DNA of 64,000 nt from Membranipora membranacea (taxonomy: Eukaryota > Bryozoa > Gymnolaemata > Cheilostomatida > Membraniporidae): contig OU612072.1 of assembly GCA_914767715.1 (NCBI GenBank), forward strand, positions 13,330,001-13,394,000, read 5' to 3'. A program made the position numbers and the translations under genes. This document shows, piece by piece, positions 1 to 12,327 of the stretch (position 1 is the first letter of the stretch; every line of letters begins with the position of its first letter). The notes under the pieces are model-generated. The model saw nothing but the letters and a program-made list of their open reading frames with translations. It did no database searches and was not told where the DNA came from.

Positions 1-1784
1 GAAGATTTACGCAACATATGTAAGAGGGCGATAATTTTGTAAGTTTATTGTGTATTTACATGCAGCCTAACCACATTATGTTCATCTGTTCATTGTCCCA
101 TCGCATTCTTATTATGGTCATGTCACAGTGTTTCATTATGTAACGGCCGGAATTTATCGGCTACTAAATTTTATCGAATAATGACTTTGATAATTACTAA
201 AAATATCCTGCTTGTATTTTAAACAATTTTCCAAGGAATGTTCTTTCCAATGCATAAACGAATTGTTTTTAATTCACAGGGTACAACAACCAATAAAATG
301 TTCGTTGCCGACCCCTTCGATGTGTATGCTATCTAGCCTAGCGTCTCTATACTACTACTAGTACACTATTAATTCTGAACGGATTAATTTCACCGCGGTA
401 AAGGATTGAAACAGTCAGTACTCCAAGAAAATGGTAAGTTGCCGCCTAAGATGTCAATAATCATTAATGTGATATGCGTGCCATTTTTTATGCGTAGTTT
501 TTTTTTATCTTCCTGTTGTTTTGAATTGTGAAGAGATTGACCCTTATTGCAAGTTGAGGGCGTTTTGCTTGATTGTAAAGTGCATGATCGTATTAAGCGT
601 ACTTTCATTGTATTGGCACCTCTGTGTCAGTCACTGGATATAGCTAAAAATCTGGTAGCTTCTACTTGATTGATTGACATGCTAGTAATACCCTTTAAAA
701 ACTCAAGCAAGCTACTTGACTTCAGTTTTACAATGGTCGGCTGTAGGAAGTTGAAGGAAGTAAGACTGTGTGTGTGTGTAGGAGATGCAAAAATTCATTG
801 TCAAATTGATATTCTATTGTATTGTAGGGGCACTGATACAGCAGTGTTATACCCAGAAGGAAATAGATATGAAAATAGCCGACGTACTGAGAGCTGCCCC
901 TCACTAAAAGGGTGGCAAAAAATAAAAGGTAACTTTTTGAAGGACTTGATATATGATAAGAGTTCCCTCAATTGAATTTTTATTATCCTAAACATGTTTT
1001 GCATGCAAATATTCTGGCAAGCACAATTAATTTCAAAGGATTGACTTCTGAATTACCAATTATTTTTTAATATTTTGCATTTGAGATTTAAATTCAACTT
1101 AGAGTTGTAGTGACACTGACAAAGGGAAGACAGCTCAGTATTCACATAATAAACCTTTTCTCACATTGTCCCTAACCACTTAGAAATATTTGCTGAAATT
1201 GTTTGGTAATTAATGGCGGTATTCATAAAAACCATCGTTATAATCCATCAAATATGATATAGCTACGAATTTGAAGTGTGATTTATTGTGAATATATATC
1301 TAACATATCCTTTTTTCTATTTTCTGTTACAGCTTCTGTCTAACATGGCACAAAGGAATCCCGAGATGATTGGATGACTCTGATGGATAGATGCTATATT
1401 CCTCCCATTTTCCAATACTAAACTTTCTTATCTTCTTCCCTTATTTTCATAAGTTTTTGCATCATTTCAATTGAATGCCACATGCATCATCAGTTATTAC
1501 AACATATTTTGTTCTTATTTTTGTGGATTTCTTATATTTTGTGGATATTAATAAAATGCAGAATTATTACATGATTTGTAAATTTATCTTTCAAGATTTC
1601 ATGATCTTATAAAGTTGCACACTACTTGTCTTTGATGCAGAGTTTGATAAGTTATAATTTTGATTAAATTCTTGACAATTAAAAAATATGCATGTAATAA
1701 TATGGCAATGTTGCCAAAATGTAACCATGCCATATAAATAGGCTTCCTCATGAAGACGATACTGCACCATCATTCTTCAATGTT
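1..1784. other. Mostly non-coding; possible tiny spliced transcript
   Basis: No recognisable protein gene is seen. On the plus strand an AAAATG at about 427-432 is directly followed by a good donor (GTAAGT), and an acceptor (ttctgttacag) lies at about 1322-1332. Joining them gives an ORF of only about 15 codons ending at TGA, with AATAAA near 1549. This could be a short uORF, a non-coding RNA, or chance. The longer ORFs here have no protein-like composition. Confidence 0.2.
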
Positions 1785-2040
1785 ATTTCATAACATTTTT
1801 ATAACATGGAAATCTGCTGTCACCTAGCGTTATTGTAACGTTATAAAATAATGCTCTCACGATGTCGGGTAACAACGTTTGAAAGCTGTTAATCAGTAAT
1901 ATTTAAAATAACATGACCATAACGTTAAAACGTGTCCACAGTTTTCGCAACTATAACATCACACAAAAACGCTCTGACGAGGAATCTTGAATGTTATAGC
2001 AACGTTATCATACTGTTATAGAAATGTTTGCCGTTTGCTG
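1785..2040. repeat. AACGTT-rich interspersed repeat (MITE/SINE-like)
   Basis: The stretch is dense in variants of ATAACGTTATAA and ends with a tgtttgccgtttgctggg motif just before the left arm of the large inverted duplication. Spaced AACGTTAT words with a terminal GCTGGG are, as I recall, common in dispersed repeats of marine invertebrates. That assignment is inference from pattern, as no second copy lies in the window. Confidence 0.4.
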
Positions 2041-3291
2041 GGACGGCTCGGTGTCCAAAATACTACTCGGCTTGACCAATAAAAAACTACTGTCCTTTTT
2101 GACATTCTGAATGAGTGATGGGCTCAATGTTACTGAGTCAAGCTCTAACCGCTGCATATACATATTGATGGGCCAGTTTCACTTTGATGATATTAGTGTT
2201 GTGGGATTTTCATTGAATTTGGTTGAGTTTTGTTGTGGAGATGGTTGAGGTTTGTAGTTGTTTCTCTTGATTATATTAGGAGATTTGATGATAGCAGTGA
2301 TGTGACGAACAATGACTAGAGGTGGTTTAAGACAGCAGTAGGTATGTCAATATCGAAGTTGGTTGAGATTTCTTGTGATTATATTCTTAGGTGTGATGGT
2401 AGCAGTCATGTGATGAACAGGAACCAGAAGTGATCGATCAGAAATTGCATACCGTGGCTGATATGATATTTATATAATATTTTCATCATTGTAGTATCCA
2501 ATCGTTATGAAGTTTGGTCATTATTGAACGGGGGAGGGGGATAAGCATGATTGAAATCCCCCAAACCATATTAAGTCATTCTCAAAAATGATAATGCTGT
2601 CAACCAGGGTTGATTTATAAAATAGAAATTTAATGCAAAAATCATAAATACAAAACTTAAGTCAGCCTCGTGACAATAAGTCTTTATTCTTGTATACACA
2701 TGCTGTCTCGACGCCTGGCCCTTGAGTTTTATCAGTCAATAGCATCAGTAAATGAAATGAACTGCTGGGTCGATGCTGTTAAGGATTCAATTTAATCAGG
2801 TAATACAATCTCATTATTAAACTAAAATTCCCGGTCATGTTATTCAACAACAAAAAATTAGTACACAAAATCTACTAATGAAGTACAATGCTGGGTTATG
2901 TTAGACCGATCAGATGATCAGTGTTTCAGTTTCACATTAAACTGATGTACACTAACTGATCCGAACTTTAGCACAGGGCTTGTTGTCTGTGTCTAAATAA
3001 ACAATTTTCAGACCAGAGTAGATCTATGACTGGCATGCTAAGAATTTTGATAGAGTATTTGGCCAAGAAAGAAGTTATTTGAGATCTACATCTGCCATTA
3101 TATTAGGGAATTTTCGCTAACTGACTCTTATGTGGAAATCAATAGCATATTTTTGGTGATTCTCAGTTAGTCATTACTATAATTATAGTTATCTTCAAGG
3201 CCACCGATATCAAAAACATTTTGGGTTCACTCATTTCTTTTATTTAACACAAAGAGAACGAGTTACAGAACGATTTGTTCCACTGTGTTGC

Positions 3292-4047
3292 TTAATATTC
3301 AGAGCACCCACAGTATCGAAGTCTGCCAGCTGACTCTGCTCGGCAATGCCCTGCATCACAGAATTCTGTACATTCAAGTCTTGCTCGATTATACTGTCTA
3401 CCAAGGTTTTGGCATCTGTTACGCTCTTTCTGATATGCTTCCTCGGATTCATAAGTGCTTCCTGAAAAATCGAACGAATACCATAAGATATTTTCCATTC
3501 CACTCAATTTCTTCAAGTGTTTTCTATCAACCTATATTTGTAAATAACCATACGCTTTTGTTTAAAGCAAGCGGATAATAAACACATATAACATTGTTTG
3601 ATATTCACATAGCCATACTGCCATGTCCAAAATCTCAAGTTGTTAACGTTCTGTCATTCAAAGAAGAAGGGGCTAGCAAGCTAGCTAACAAAAATAAATT
3701 GGATGAATACGTGACTCATTTCATGGCCGTATTTAACATACAGCATTGACACTGACAGTTAAAGAATGATCAATGGGGAGAGGTTATTGCTCTTCAAAGT
3801 TAAAGTTAAAAGTAGAACCCGAGTAATTAGCAAATTGTGTGAAGGCTCGATCTCAGACGTCATTGCAAGAAAAAAAACAGGCAACTCAACATCATTTCCT
3901 AGAAAAAAGTATTTCTTTATTTGCTTTAGTGTTGTCTCATTAGTTTCTGTTGTAAGGAGAGAAATTTCGTTAGTTTTAAATCTCACCTTGGGCAACAGCG
4001 CAGAACACCACAACAAACATGCATATGATAATTATAGTGCTCTTCAT
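3292..4047 (-). CDS. Secreted six-cysteine peptide, defensin-like (left copy; two coding exons)
   Basis: The coding sequence is split: exon 2 at 4062-3987 (ATG at 4047-4045, phase-1 end at donor GTGAGA) and exon 3 at 3461-3292 (acceptor atttttcag). The product is 76 aa. Residues 1-20 form a signal peptide (MKST, then an Ile/Val/Phe-rich core ending AVAQ). The mature part is about 56 aa with cysteines at mature positions 17, 31, 35, 40, 51 and 53, i.e. C-x13-C-x3-C-x4-C-x10-C-x-C. The C-x3-C, G-x-C and C-x-C elements match the cysteine signature of CS-alpha-beta invertebrate defensins, but the C3-C4 spacing of four is unusually short. A non-coding exon 1 (about 4597-4538), a TATA box at 4615-4622 and a polyadenylation signal at 3239-3244 complete the gene. 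Likely a secreted host-defence or toxin-like peptide. The fold and function are inferred; the gene model is well supported by its mirrored twin. Confidence 0.75.
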
Positions 4048-4537
4048 TATCTGTTTTCTTCTCTGTGAATAAAGAAAATTTGACACTGGCGACTTAACAA
4101 GTTAAAAGAATTTGTCTAATGAAACTACAAAGAGGGATGCAATCAATTATAGACAGTGTTATGAGTTATACTACGATGCATCCGATCCTGATCTTTCAAA
4201 TGAGCGTTGAGTGAACTTACAATCTGGGTCAGTCATATTATGGAACATTTTTGTGCTTCTGATTTGGTAAAACCTGTTGAATCTTTGGTATTAATCGAAT
4301 CAAGTGCCACAAATTGTGTAATAATGAACTCGTCTAACCAAATTAAAATAGCGTAGTATGAATTTAGAAAGCAATATTAACAAATCATGGCCAACACAAT
4401 ACATCGAATAGCCAAGAAATAATTCCGATAGGGAACAGTTTACGACTGTGAATGCTGGTGGTGAGTAAGCCATTAAAATAATGTCATTCAAAAAAAATTG
4501 TTCAACTCAAGTAGTTTTCACAGATACATTGACTCAC

Positions 4538-4597
4538 CTCTCTTTTGTTCTCTGTTAAATGTGTAACTATGCAGTTTGAAGGAAAGACAAGTGAACA
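4538..4597 (-). other. 5' UTR exon of left peptide gene
   Basis: A non-coding first exon between the TATA box and the donor at 4537. It differs from the right copy by an insertion of about 10 bp (aacaaaagag) just before the donor. The 5' edge is estimated from the TATA spacing. Confidence 0.55.
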
Positions 4598-4614
4598 CTG
4601 AAGCTTTCCCAGAT

Positions 4615-4622
4615 CTTATATA
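4615..4622 (-). promoter_or_regulatory. TATA box of left peptide gene
   Basis: TATATAAG on the minus strand. It is followed about 25-30 bp later by the likely start of a short 5' UTR exon, which ends at an excellent donor (GAG|GTGAGTC, exon edge at 4538). The element and its surroundings are conserved in the right arm. Confidence 0.7.
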
Positions 4623-4987
4623 CCAGTTGATTCATTGGACGCTTCAAATGAAGACAGCTCACTGCAGACTGTATTGTCAAGTCAAAACAATAATAAGCAG
4701 TAAAAGGGTAGCCTGCTGGTGCCCTCAGTCATTGTTACAAATCTGACTGATAATTGATCAATAAAAGTAAATGTATTATGACTCGATAATGTCATTAACA
4801 TTGAGCGAAAACAAGTGTGAATTGACTTTCATCAAGTTGGATGGCTAGGCATACATTCAAAATCTGATATTGAGATTGTTTGTCTTGAAAGTTCAACTAC
4901 CCTCAAAATCTTTTAATTTCAACAATTGTTAGTGTTATCATCAGGTTGAGTTTTTCAACCTCTCTTGGCCACTAAACAATGAACAAT

Positions 4988-5185
4988 GATAAACTACATG
5001 TACCTGCATCGATTGTTTTAAAATTGATTGTGCATTTTACACATTACCAAACAATGGGCATGAAAACCAATTAAATATGATGTATCATATTAATTTAATT
5101 GATTTTCATACCTATTTTGTTGTGATGTTTAAAATGCACAATCAAATTTAAAACATTCGATACTGGTACATGTAGTTTATCATTG
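4988..5185. repeat. Palindromic (hairpin) element in left arm
   Basis: The roughly 200 bp sequence folds on itself about a centre near 5088 (atgatgtatcatat). Both ends carry aatgataaactacatgtac and its complement, and the inner part has caatgggcatgaaaac with its complement. It looks like a miniature foldback element that was present before the arm duplicated, because the same palindrome is at 11180-11390. Confidence 0.75.
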
Positions 5186-6861
5186 TTCGTTTATAATTTT
5201 AGGGATTACTTATTGTATTGACAGTGTTGCATAATATCTACATACAATGTTTATTGTATAATAGATAGCACTATATGAAACTGTCTGCTTCATTGCGGGA
5301 TGGAGGCACAACGGGATAGTATACAACCAAACGGTTATGATACATGTTTGGACTGATTTCCTGTGGGTTGTTATTTTACTCTCGATTCTGTAGAACCCTA
5401 ATACACAACGTTACCAAAGAGTCGTCTTGGCCCTAACTATTACTACAATAGTGGTAGCTGTGTGCTCTGTCCCTATACATTAGCGACTACCTGTATTTCG
5501 AATTGCATGCATAGTTGATTCAATTATCCCCTAAAATTTCTGCTCATGTTTGCTCCATAAATAGCTTCCTTCAGGCTAAAAATGGAGAAAAACTGTCAAA
5601 TTATCCAGCTCTACAATGGCACAGTACCCAGGACTAACATTGATCCACTTATTAATATCTGGTGATGTCAGCTATTCTTCTTAACTATTCACTGTCATCG
5701 GTATTACTCAATTTCCCAATCCTAGTAATATCAGGACTTGAACATCAAACCCAACACTGAGCACCAAAGTTTTACAATGCCCAGATTGAGTTGTCTGCTA
5801 GAATTTCTCTTCCCGGAGTCTATCTCTTATTGCTGTCTGTCCTGTTCTCTTATGTACTTCTCAGTCTCATCCTGTTCCTTTCTCGCTGTTGCGAATGTGT
5901 TCTCAATTCTTTAGTTGTCGCAAAAAGATTGTTGACCTTAGATTTTAGTAGCCATGTTTCTGATAGGTCATCATCGTCCTATCCTTATCAAATTGGCTAA
6001 GCTGGTACTGACTACCCTGTCTGAGCATTGAGTTTCCCTGTAAACCTTACTTCTCAAGGTGCAGACTCACAAATTAACACATCTATGTCGCCTTATCGAG
6101 GGTGACATCTTACAGCAGAATAGTGGTTATGAGTCCACACAACTCTGCTCCATTTTCACACTTCTACGAGATCTAGCTATTTACTAAAGACTCTCATGAA
6201 AACCTCAATTTCAGACTCTGCTAAATGGTTATCAAATGAGGCAATAATAAACTCATCAATTTAAAGATTAAGATGATCTTTGTTAAAAAAAATGTGGCTA
6301 GGTTAACCATAAATTGAATTCCAAGACATTAGTTATGAGCACATGCCGTCAAATGAGACTTGAGATGACCCTTGCTAGCCAGACACTACCTAATCGATCC
6401 AGTTGAGTTACGGGGTGACTCAATTGTGAATATTTTCTAATTTTGCAAAAAAATACGAAATACGAATTTAAATAAAATATTTAAAGGTTTTAGCGCAAAG
6501 ATAGCGAGGAAAAGTGATGTTTAGAGTCAAGCTAAGGCACAATAGATTCATCAGCTTACCTCAATGAGTCAGTGGTCCCTTCTCAGAAACAATTATCTTT
6601 AGCTTTGTTTTTAACAGATTATCTCTTCTTTGAATGAGAAATTTCCCTCAATCAATTAACCGTAGGTGATAGTGAAAGCCGGATTAAGACAGGAGATAAA
6701 TCTAAACCTTTGAATAGACGTGGAATAATATCAGGGATATTCTAGAAGTGTCACTCATCAATAAAGTTTTTATGTGGAAGCCAGTTCCTCATACAGACAC
6801 ATTGCACTCAAAATTTAGGATAATAAACGGAAATAAAAATCTGTGAATGAATATAATGGAA

Positions 6862-7378
6862 ACGTTTAAAGTGTCTAGGAAAGCAAAAGCAACCACTGTT
6901 CATATCAAAGCTTTGCCATGGTAATGAACGAAAATAGTAAATTTTTTTTCGCACACGGACAGTTTTGAATGACGTAAGCTAATTTAAAGTGCGAAAATCC
7001 AGGTTTTAGAAGGATCTACAGTATGTCATCTCCCCTGTTGTGTTAACACTAAACTATCTTTGTCTACGCTACCGTCCAATACTAATTTTTGATAATGTCT
7101 AGTGTAAGTAGAGCAGCCTTGTTAATTTTCTAGGTAGGCCAGGACTAGGCTTATTGATATACTGTAAAAGTGTATCATCCTTTAAATGTGAGTCCGTTAC
7201 AGGGGAGATAAATCAATGTAGTCTCTTCTAGAACTTAGATTTTCGCACTTTAAATTAGGTTAAATCATTCAATAATGTCCTAGTGCAAAGAGATTTACTT
7301 TTTTTGTTCATTGCAACGGCAAATCTTTGATATGAACAGTGGTTGTTTCTTGCTTTCCTAGACACCTTAAAACTGCAT
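6862..7378. mobile_element. Foldback/MITE-like element in the spacer
   Basis: Arms of about 178 bp (6862-7038 and 7198-7378) are inverted repeats; for example gtgtctaggaaagcaa pairs with ttgctttcctagacac, and gtgcgaaaatc with gattttcgcac. The central part is about 160 bp and has no ORF. Long terminal inverted repeats with no coding capacity fit a non-autonomous DNA transposon. I could not fix a target-site duplication. Confidence 0.6.
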
Positions 7379-7531
7379 TGAGAAACAATTGTATTGAAGA
7401 TTCCTGTTTAAACAAGATAATCATTGCTCCATATTTTGTTACAATCTCTATTGACATTAATAGTATTTTGGTACTCTTAACCATTGATATTCGGGGCTCA
7501 AATGTCTTTCAACTCATAGACCTTGGAAATA

Positions 7532-7600
7532 AATAGGCAAAAGCGCTGACATATGTACTTGTGAATATTTTGACAAGTACACGTTAGCCTTTTGCCTATT
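7532..7600. repeat. Perfect-ended short palindrome
   Basis: AATAGGCAAAAG with its complement CTTTTGCCTATT at the ends, plus an inner match of gtacttgt with acaagtac around a short loop, makes a 69 bp hairpin with arms of about 30 bp. It may be a tiny foldback relic. No gene is seen in the surrounding 7379-8248. Confidence 0.6.
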
Positions 7601-8248
7601 GAGAGGGCATGTCAATTTTTCCTTAAACCGATTTTCTAACCATGACCATTACCATTATGCCCTGAGCTGCACACTTTGTACGAGTTTGTATTCTTGTTAA
7701 TACAAAGAGGTTCACCTGCACTTGACAAATTTAAATAATTGTATAGGGTAGTGAAGAGTATGTTGTCCGCCACTCCTGCTCCATATAAAAGGACTTTTAT
7801 AAGAAATCATCCGATGGGAACGAACAGGAAGATTATCCACATGATTATATTATTTTTGTTGCCCAAAACGTGTGGCAATTTTTGGCAGCTGTTTAATTGG
7901 TTGAACAACGTATGGTCTTTTGCCTGCAGCACCATTAGTGTTTGATTATTGGCACTTTAAGCTACAAGTTAAAATGTCCCAGGGATGAAGGAAATAAGAA
8001 AACCTGTGAAACTACCTCTGTATGCAGCTATATTAACCTCATGGTGATCTTCATGCTTGATTGTAGCAAGTTTTGGTTTTCAATGTTGAATCACTGCAAG
8101 AAATCTGATTGTAGACCAGTGTGGGTAAACGTTATACTATACAGTAATTAGTTTTAGTTTAATAAGAAGAATGAGCTGCTGGTACCATCAACGATTGTTT
8201 CAAACTGATTGTTTAGTTTCCAACAAAATTTACCATTCTGAATTCAAA

Positions 8249-8494
8249 TTACTCAATAACCTCATCAAGATTTGGTTTATCATTCAGTGAAAACACCCTC
8301 ATTGAGCTATACACTTCTCGTAACGCACATATGTATATGAATATTTCATCATAGCAACCTTCCGATGAATTCACAGCTAGCCATTTGTCTGCTGTTAAAC
8401 ACTTCATCGATCGTTTTAGGCCCTGATGTTGACAAAAATCACATGTCATAGACATAGCTAAATAGCTAATTGTAAAGAAAAATTCCGAAGTCAT
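8249..8494 (-). CDS. Small cysteine-containing ORF, possibly secreted (81 aa)
   Basis: The ORF lies near the centre of the spacer. Its first 17 residues are hydrophobic (FFFTISYLAMSM core) and could be a signal peptide, although an acidic residue at position 4 is atypical. Cysteines follow at about 18, 21, 32, 47 and 56; an odd number argues against a complete disulphide domain. A TATA-like run (TATATATCTATAT, minus strand) lies about 40-55 bp upstream. I do not recognise a family. It could be a chance ORF or the first exon of a longer gene. Confidence 0.25.
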   Translation of the reverse strand: MTSEFFFTISYLAMSMTCDFCQHQGLKRSMKCLTADKWLAVNSSEGCYDEIFIYICALREVYSSMRVFSLNDKPNLDEVIE

Positions 8495-8869
8495 AGAGCA
8501 GCTTTCTTCTTATTTCAAATCACAATTTTAGATATAGATATATAGATATGCTATTTTAATCAGTGAGTGTGTTATACTTCCGTGACGATAAGTTGACAAA
8601 TACATTCCAAACTTTGAGGTTTGATTTCTGACACATGGTTTAGACTACTGGATCGGTAATTCACATCAAAACAATTTATAATGGGCCAGTGGGCCTGCAA
8701 ACTTTAAACGCACAGGAAGCTTAAAAGAACTACCGATTCCCCAGGAACTAGCCCCTGAACTTTTGTCAGAAATTGACCTTGACATACAAAATACACTGGA
8801 TAATCAAACCAGTGGCTTTAATTATACATTTATGATATGCCACGATTTTCTATGCAACATAAACTTCAT

Positions 8870-9850
8870 CAAATTACGCTTGATCTGTATCTATGATGAT
8901 CCAAGCGACAACTTTGGTTTACTCAGAGAAAACATACAATATCACATTCCATTTGGATGGCTGTGATTATATAAAAAGTCTGACGTGGAGATTGAATGGT
9001 TTGAAAGTTCAACTACCATTACATTAATATAATTTGAACGATGGTAAGTGGTAACATCAACTTGAGTGTTAAGGCCGTTGTGTGGAAATTTTCAAAATGC
9101 ACAATCAATTTTAAAACAATCGATGCTGGTACATATGGTTTATAATACCCACGGTTAATTTAAGGCATCAATTAGTATATAGACAATTGTTGCATATTCA
9201 TCTATATAGAATGTATATTGTGAAATGTAAAATTTAAAATGTACGATATCACTATGTGAATCTGTCTTTGTATTGTCTGCTTCATTACTACTAGAAAAAC
9301 GATGGCAAAAGTATGAAACCGAATGGCTATGTCTTATGTTTGGATTGATTTACTGAAATTATCAGTGTGTTTGCAGAACCATAATACACAATAATTTCAA
9401 AGAGTCATGACACTCCCCATCATATAGGAATTGATAGAGGTGTGCACAGCCCTTCACACAGTTCTGTACCTTCTAGAGACTGTCGGCTTTTTAATTTGAT
9501 CGCAGTGTTGATTGAAGTGTTTCCTAAAATAGGGTTCACAAATATGACCGGTTCATGCATGCAAGTAATTTACAGCACACTGAAACTTGAGGTGAATATG
9601 TCATTTAGTCCAGCACACCATGATACCAGGGACATAAGTTAATCAAATTGTTGAGAACTGATGACGTGAGCTCTTCTTCTTAAATTTGCACGCCATTATT
9701 TTTCAGCTATAATAATTCCAGGACTCCAACATCAAACCCAACCAATGTACAACAAAGTTTTTGCAATGCCCCGATTTAGTTGTCATCAGTTTTTTTACAA
9801 TGCCCAGAAAGCCCTGTTCCCTTTTATTTGTCGGTGCGAACATTTTAACT
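8870..9850 (+). repeat. Third, diverged partial copy of arm sequence
   Basis: This spacer segment aligns by eye with 4760-5910 of the left arm in direct orientation. Examples are cttgaaagttcaactacc at 4884 against tttgaaagttcaactacc near 9000, the tgcacaatca block near 5140 against 9100, the ccataatacaca block near 5400 against 9380, and aacatcaaacccaac near 5740 against 9730. It is more diverged than the two arms are from each other and lacks half of the palindrome. The peptide gene itself is not visible in this copy. Confidence 0.65.
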
Positions 9851-11179
9851 CAAAAAAAATTATCTCAACTTGCTATATACTGAAAAAATGCCTGAGCTTG
9901 TATTTACTAGCTTCTCTCTAAACATCACTTTTCCTCGCTATCTTTGCGACAAAACCTTTAAATATTTTACCTTAATTAGTATTTTGCATTTTTTGCAAAA
10001 TTAGAAAATGTTCACAATTGAGCCACCCCCTAACTCAACTGGATCGTTTAGGTAGTGTCTGGCTAGCAAGGGTCATCTCAAGTCTCATTTGACGGCATGT
10101 GCTCATAACTAATGTCTTGCAATTCAATTTCTCGCTAATCTAGCCACTTCTTTTTGAACTAAGATCATCTTAATCTTTAAATTGAGGAGTTTTTTATTGC
10201 CTCATTTGATAACCAATTGGCAGAGTATGAAATTGAGGTTTTCATGAGAGTCTATAGTCAATAGCTAGATCTCGTAGAGGTGTGAAAATGGAGCGGAGTT
10301 GTGTAGATTCATAACCACTCCGTTATTGCTATTCTGTTGTAAGATGTCACCCTCGATTAGGCGACAATGATGTGTTAATTTGTGAATCTGTACCTTGAAA
10401 AGTAAGGTTTACAGGGAAACTCAATACACAGACAGGGTAGTCAGTACCAGCTTAGCCACTTTGAAAAGGCTAGAACAATGAAGACCAGAAACATGGCTAC
10501 TAAAATCTAAGGTCAACAATCGTTTTGCGACAATTAAAGAGTTGAGAACACGGGAAGAGAAGTTCTAGCAGACAACTCAATCTGGGCATTGTAAAATTTT
10601 GATGCTCAGTGGTGGGGTTTGATGTTTGAGCCCTGATATTACTACGATTTGGAAATTGAGCAACACTGATGACAGTGAAAAGCTAAGAAGAACAGCTGAC
10701 ATCACCAGATATTAATAAGTGGATCAATGTTAGTCCCGGGTACTGTGCCATTGTAGAGCTGGATTATTTGATATTTTTTCTCCATTTTCAGCCCGAAAGA
10801 AACTATTTATGGAGCAAGCATGAGCAGGAATTTTAGGGGATAATTAAATCCAATATGCATGCTAGTCGAATACAGGTAGTCGCTAATGTATAGGGGCAGA
10901 GCACACAGCTATCACTATTGTAGTAATAGTGAGGGCCAATATGACTCTTTGGCATTGTTGTGTATTAGGTTTCTACAGAATCGAGAGTAAATTAACAAAC
11001 CACAGGAAATCAGTCCAAACATGTATAATAACCGTTTGGTTGTATATTATTCATCCCTTTGTGCCTCCATCCCTAAATGAAGCAGACAGTTTCATATAGT
11101 GATATCTATTATACAATAAACATTGTATATAGACATTATGCAACACTGTCAATAAAATAAGTAATCCCTCAAAATAACA

Positions 11180-11390
11180 ATGAACAATGATAAACTACAT
11201 GTACCAGTATCGATTGTTTAAAATTTGATTGTGCATTTTAAACATCACAAAAAAATGGGCATGAAAATCAATTAAATATGATATATCATATTTAATTGGT
11301 TTTCATGCCCATTGTATGGTAATGTTTAATATGCACAATCAAATGTAAAACAATCCATGCAGGTAAATGTAGTTTATCATTGTTCATTGT
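11180..11390. repeat. Palindromic (hairpin) element in right arm
   Basis: Mirror copy of 4988-5185, centred near 11285 (atatgatatatcatat). It has the same outer ends (aatgataaactacatgta) and inner motif (aatgggcatgaaaa). Confidence 0.75.
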
Positions 11391-11743
11391 TTAGTGGCCA
11401 AGTGGGGTTGAAAAACTCAAGCTGATGATACCACGTACCATTGTTCAAATTGAAAGATTTTGAGGGTAGTTGAACTTTAAAGACAATCAATCTCAATATC
11501 AGACTTTTAATATATGCCTAGCCATCCAACTTGATGAAAGTCAATTAACGCTTGTTTTCGCTCAATGTTAATGACATTGCCGAGTCATGATACATTTACT
11601 TTTATGGATCAATTATCAGTCAGATTTGTAACAATGACTGAGGGCACCGGCAGGCTACCCTTTTATCGCTTACTATTGCTTTGACTTGACAATACAGTCT
11701 GCAGTGAGCTGTCGTCATTTGAAGCATTCAATGAATCAACTGG

Positions 11744-11751
11744 TATATAAG
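11744..11751 (+). promoter_or_regulatory. TATA box of right peptide gene
   Basis: TATATAAG, the mirror of the left-arm element. It lies about 65 bp before a donor (AGAG|GTGAGT at 11817), leaving room for a roughly 40 bp untranslated first exon. The promoters of the two copies face the spacer, so the pair is divergently transcribed from start sites about 7.2 kb apart. Confidence 0.7.
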
Positions 11752-11774
11752 ATCTGGGAAAGCTTCAGTATTCA

Positions 11775-11816
11775 CTTGTCTTTCCTTCAAACTGCATAGT
11801 TGCACAATTAACAGAG
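11775..11816 (+). other. 5' UTR exon of right peptide gene
   Basis: A non-coding exon ending at GTGAGT. The following intron (11817-12313) ends at tctttatttacag. The 5' edge is estimated from the TATA position. Confidence 0.55.
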
Positions 11817-12327
11817 GTGAGTCAATGTATCTCTCAAAACTACTTGAGTTTAACTATTTTTTTGAATGACATTATTTTAATGGCTATCTCACCACCAGCA
11901 TTCACTATAACTCGTAAACTGTTCCCTATCGGAATTATCTGTTGGCCATTCAGTGTATTGTGTTGGCCGTGATGTTTTAATATTGCTTTCTAAATTCATA
12001 CTATGCTATTTTAATTTGGTCAGACGGGTTTATTAATACACAATTTGTGGCGCTTGATCCGATTTCTATCAAAGATTTGACAGGTTTTACCAAATCAGAA
12101 GCACAAACATGTTCCATAACATGACTGAACCAGATTGTAGGTCTTGCCTTGATCTTGCAGTTCACTCAACGCTCATTTGTAAGATCAGGATCAGATGCAG
12201 CGCAGTAAAACTCATAACGCTGTCTATAAATGATTGCATCCTCCTTTGTAGTTTCATTAGATAAATTCTTTTAACTTGTTAAGTCGCCAGTGTCAAATTT
12301 TCTTTATTTACAGAGAAGAAACAAATA

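Larger units (their letters stand above)
2046..6526 (+). repeat. Left arm of a ~4.5 kb inverted duplication
   Basis: Position 2046 (gctcggtgtcc) pairs in reverse complement with 14418, and position 6526 pairs with 9915. Homology can be followed by eye through most of the arm: the peptide gene, a palindrome at 4988-5185, and the segment 6350-6526. The arms differ by scattered substitutions and small indels, so the duplication is not recent. Outside the peptide gene (3239-4622) and the palindrome I see no gene in this arm. The hydrophobic ORF at 5791-6000 has no ATG. Confidence 0.9.

Noticed and set aside
5791-6000. Hydrophobic 69-codon ORF resembling a membrane protein
   Set aside because: It starts with TTG and not ATG, lies in T-rich DNA, and I see no conserved counterpart frame in the right arm.
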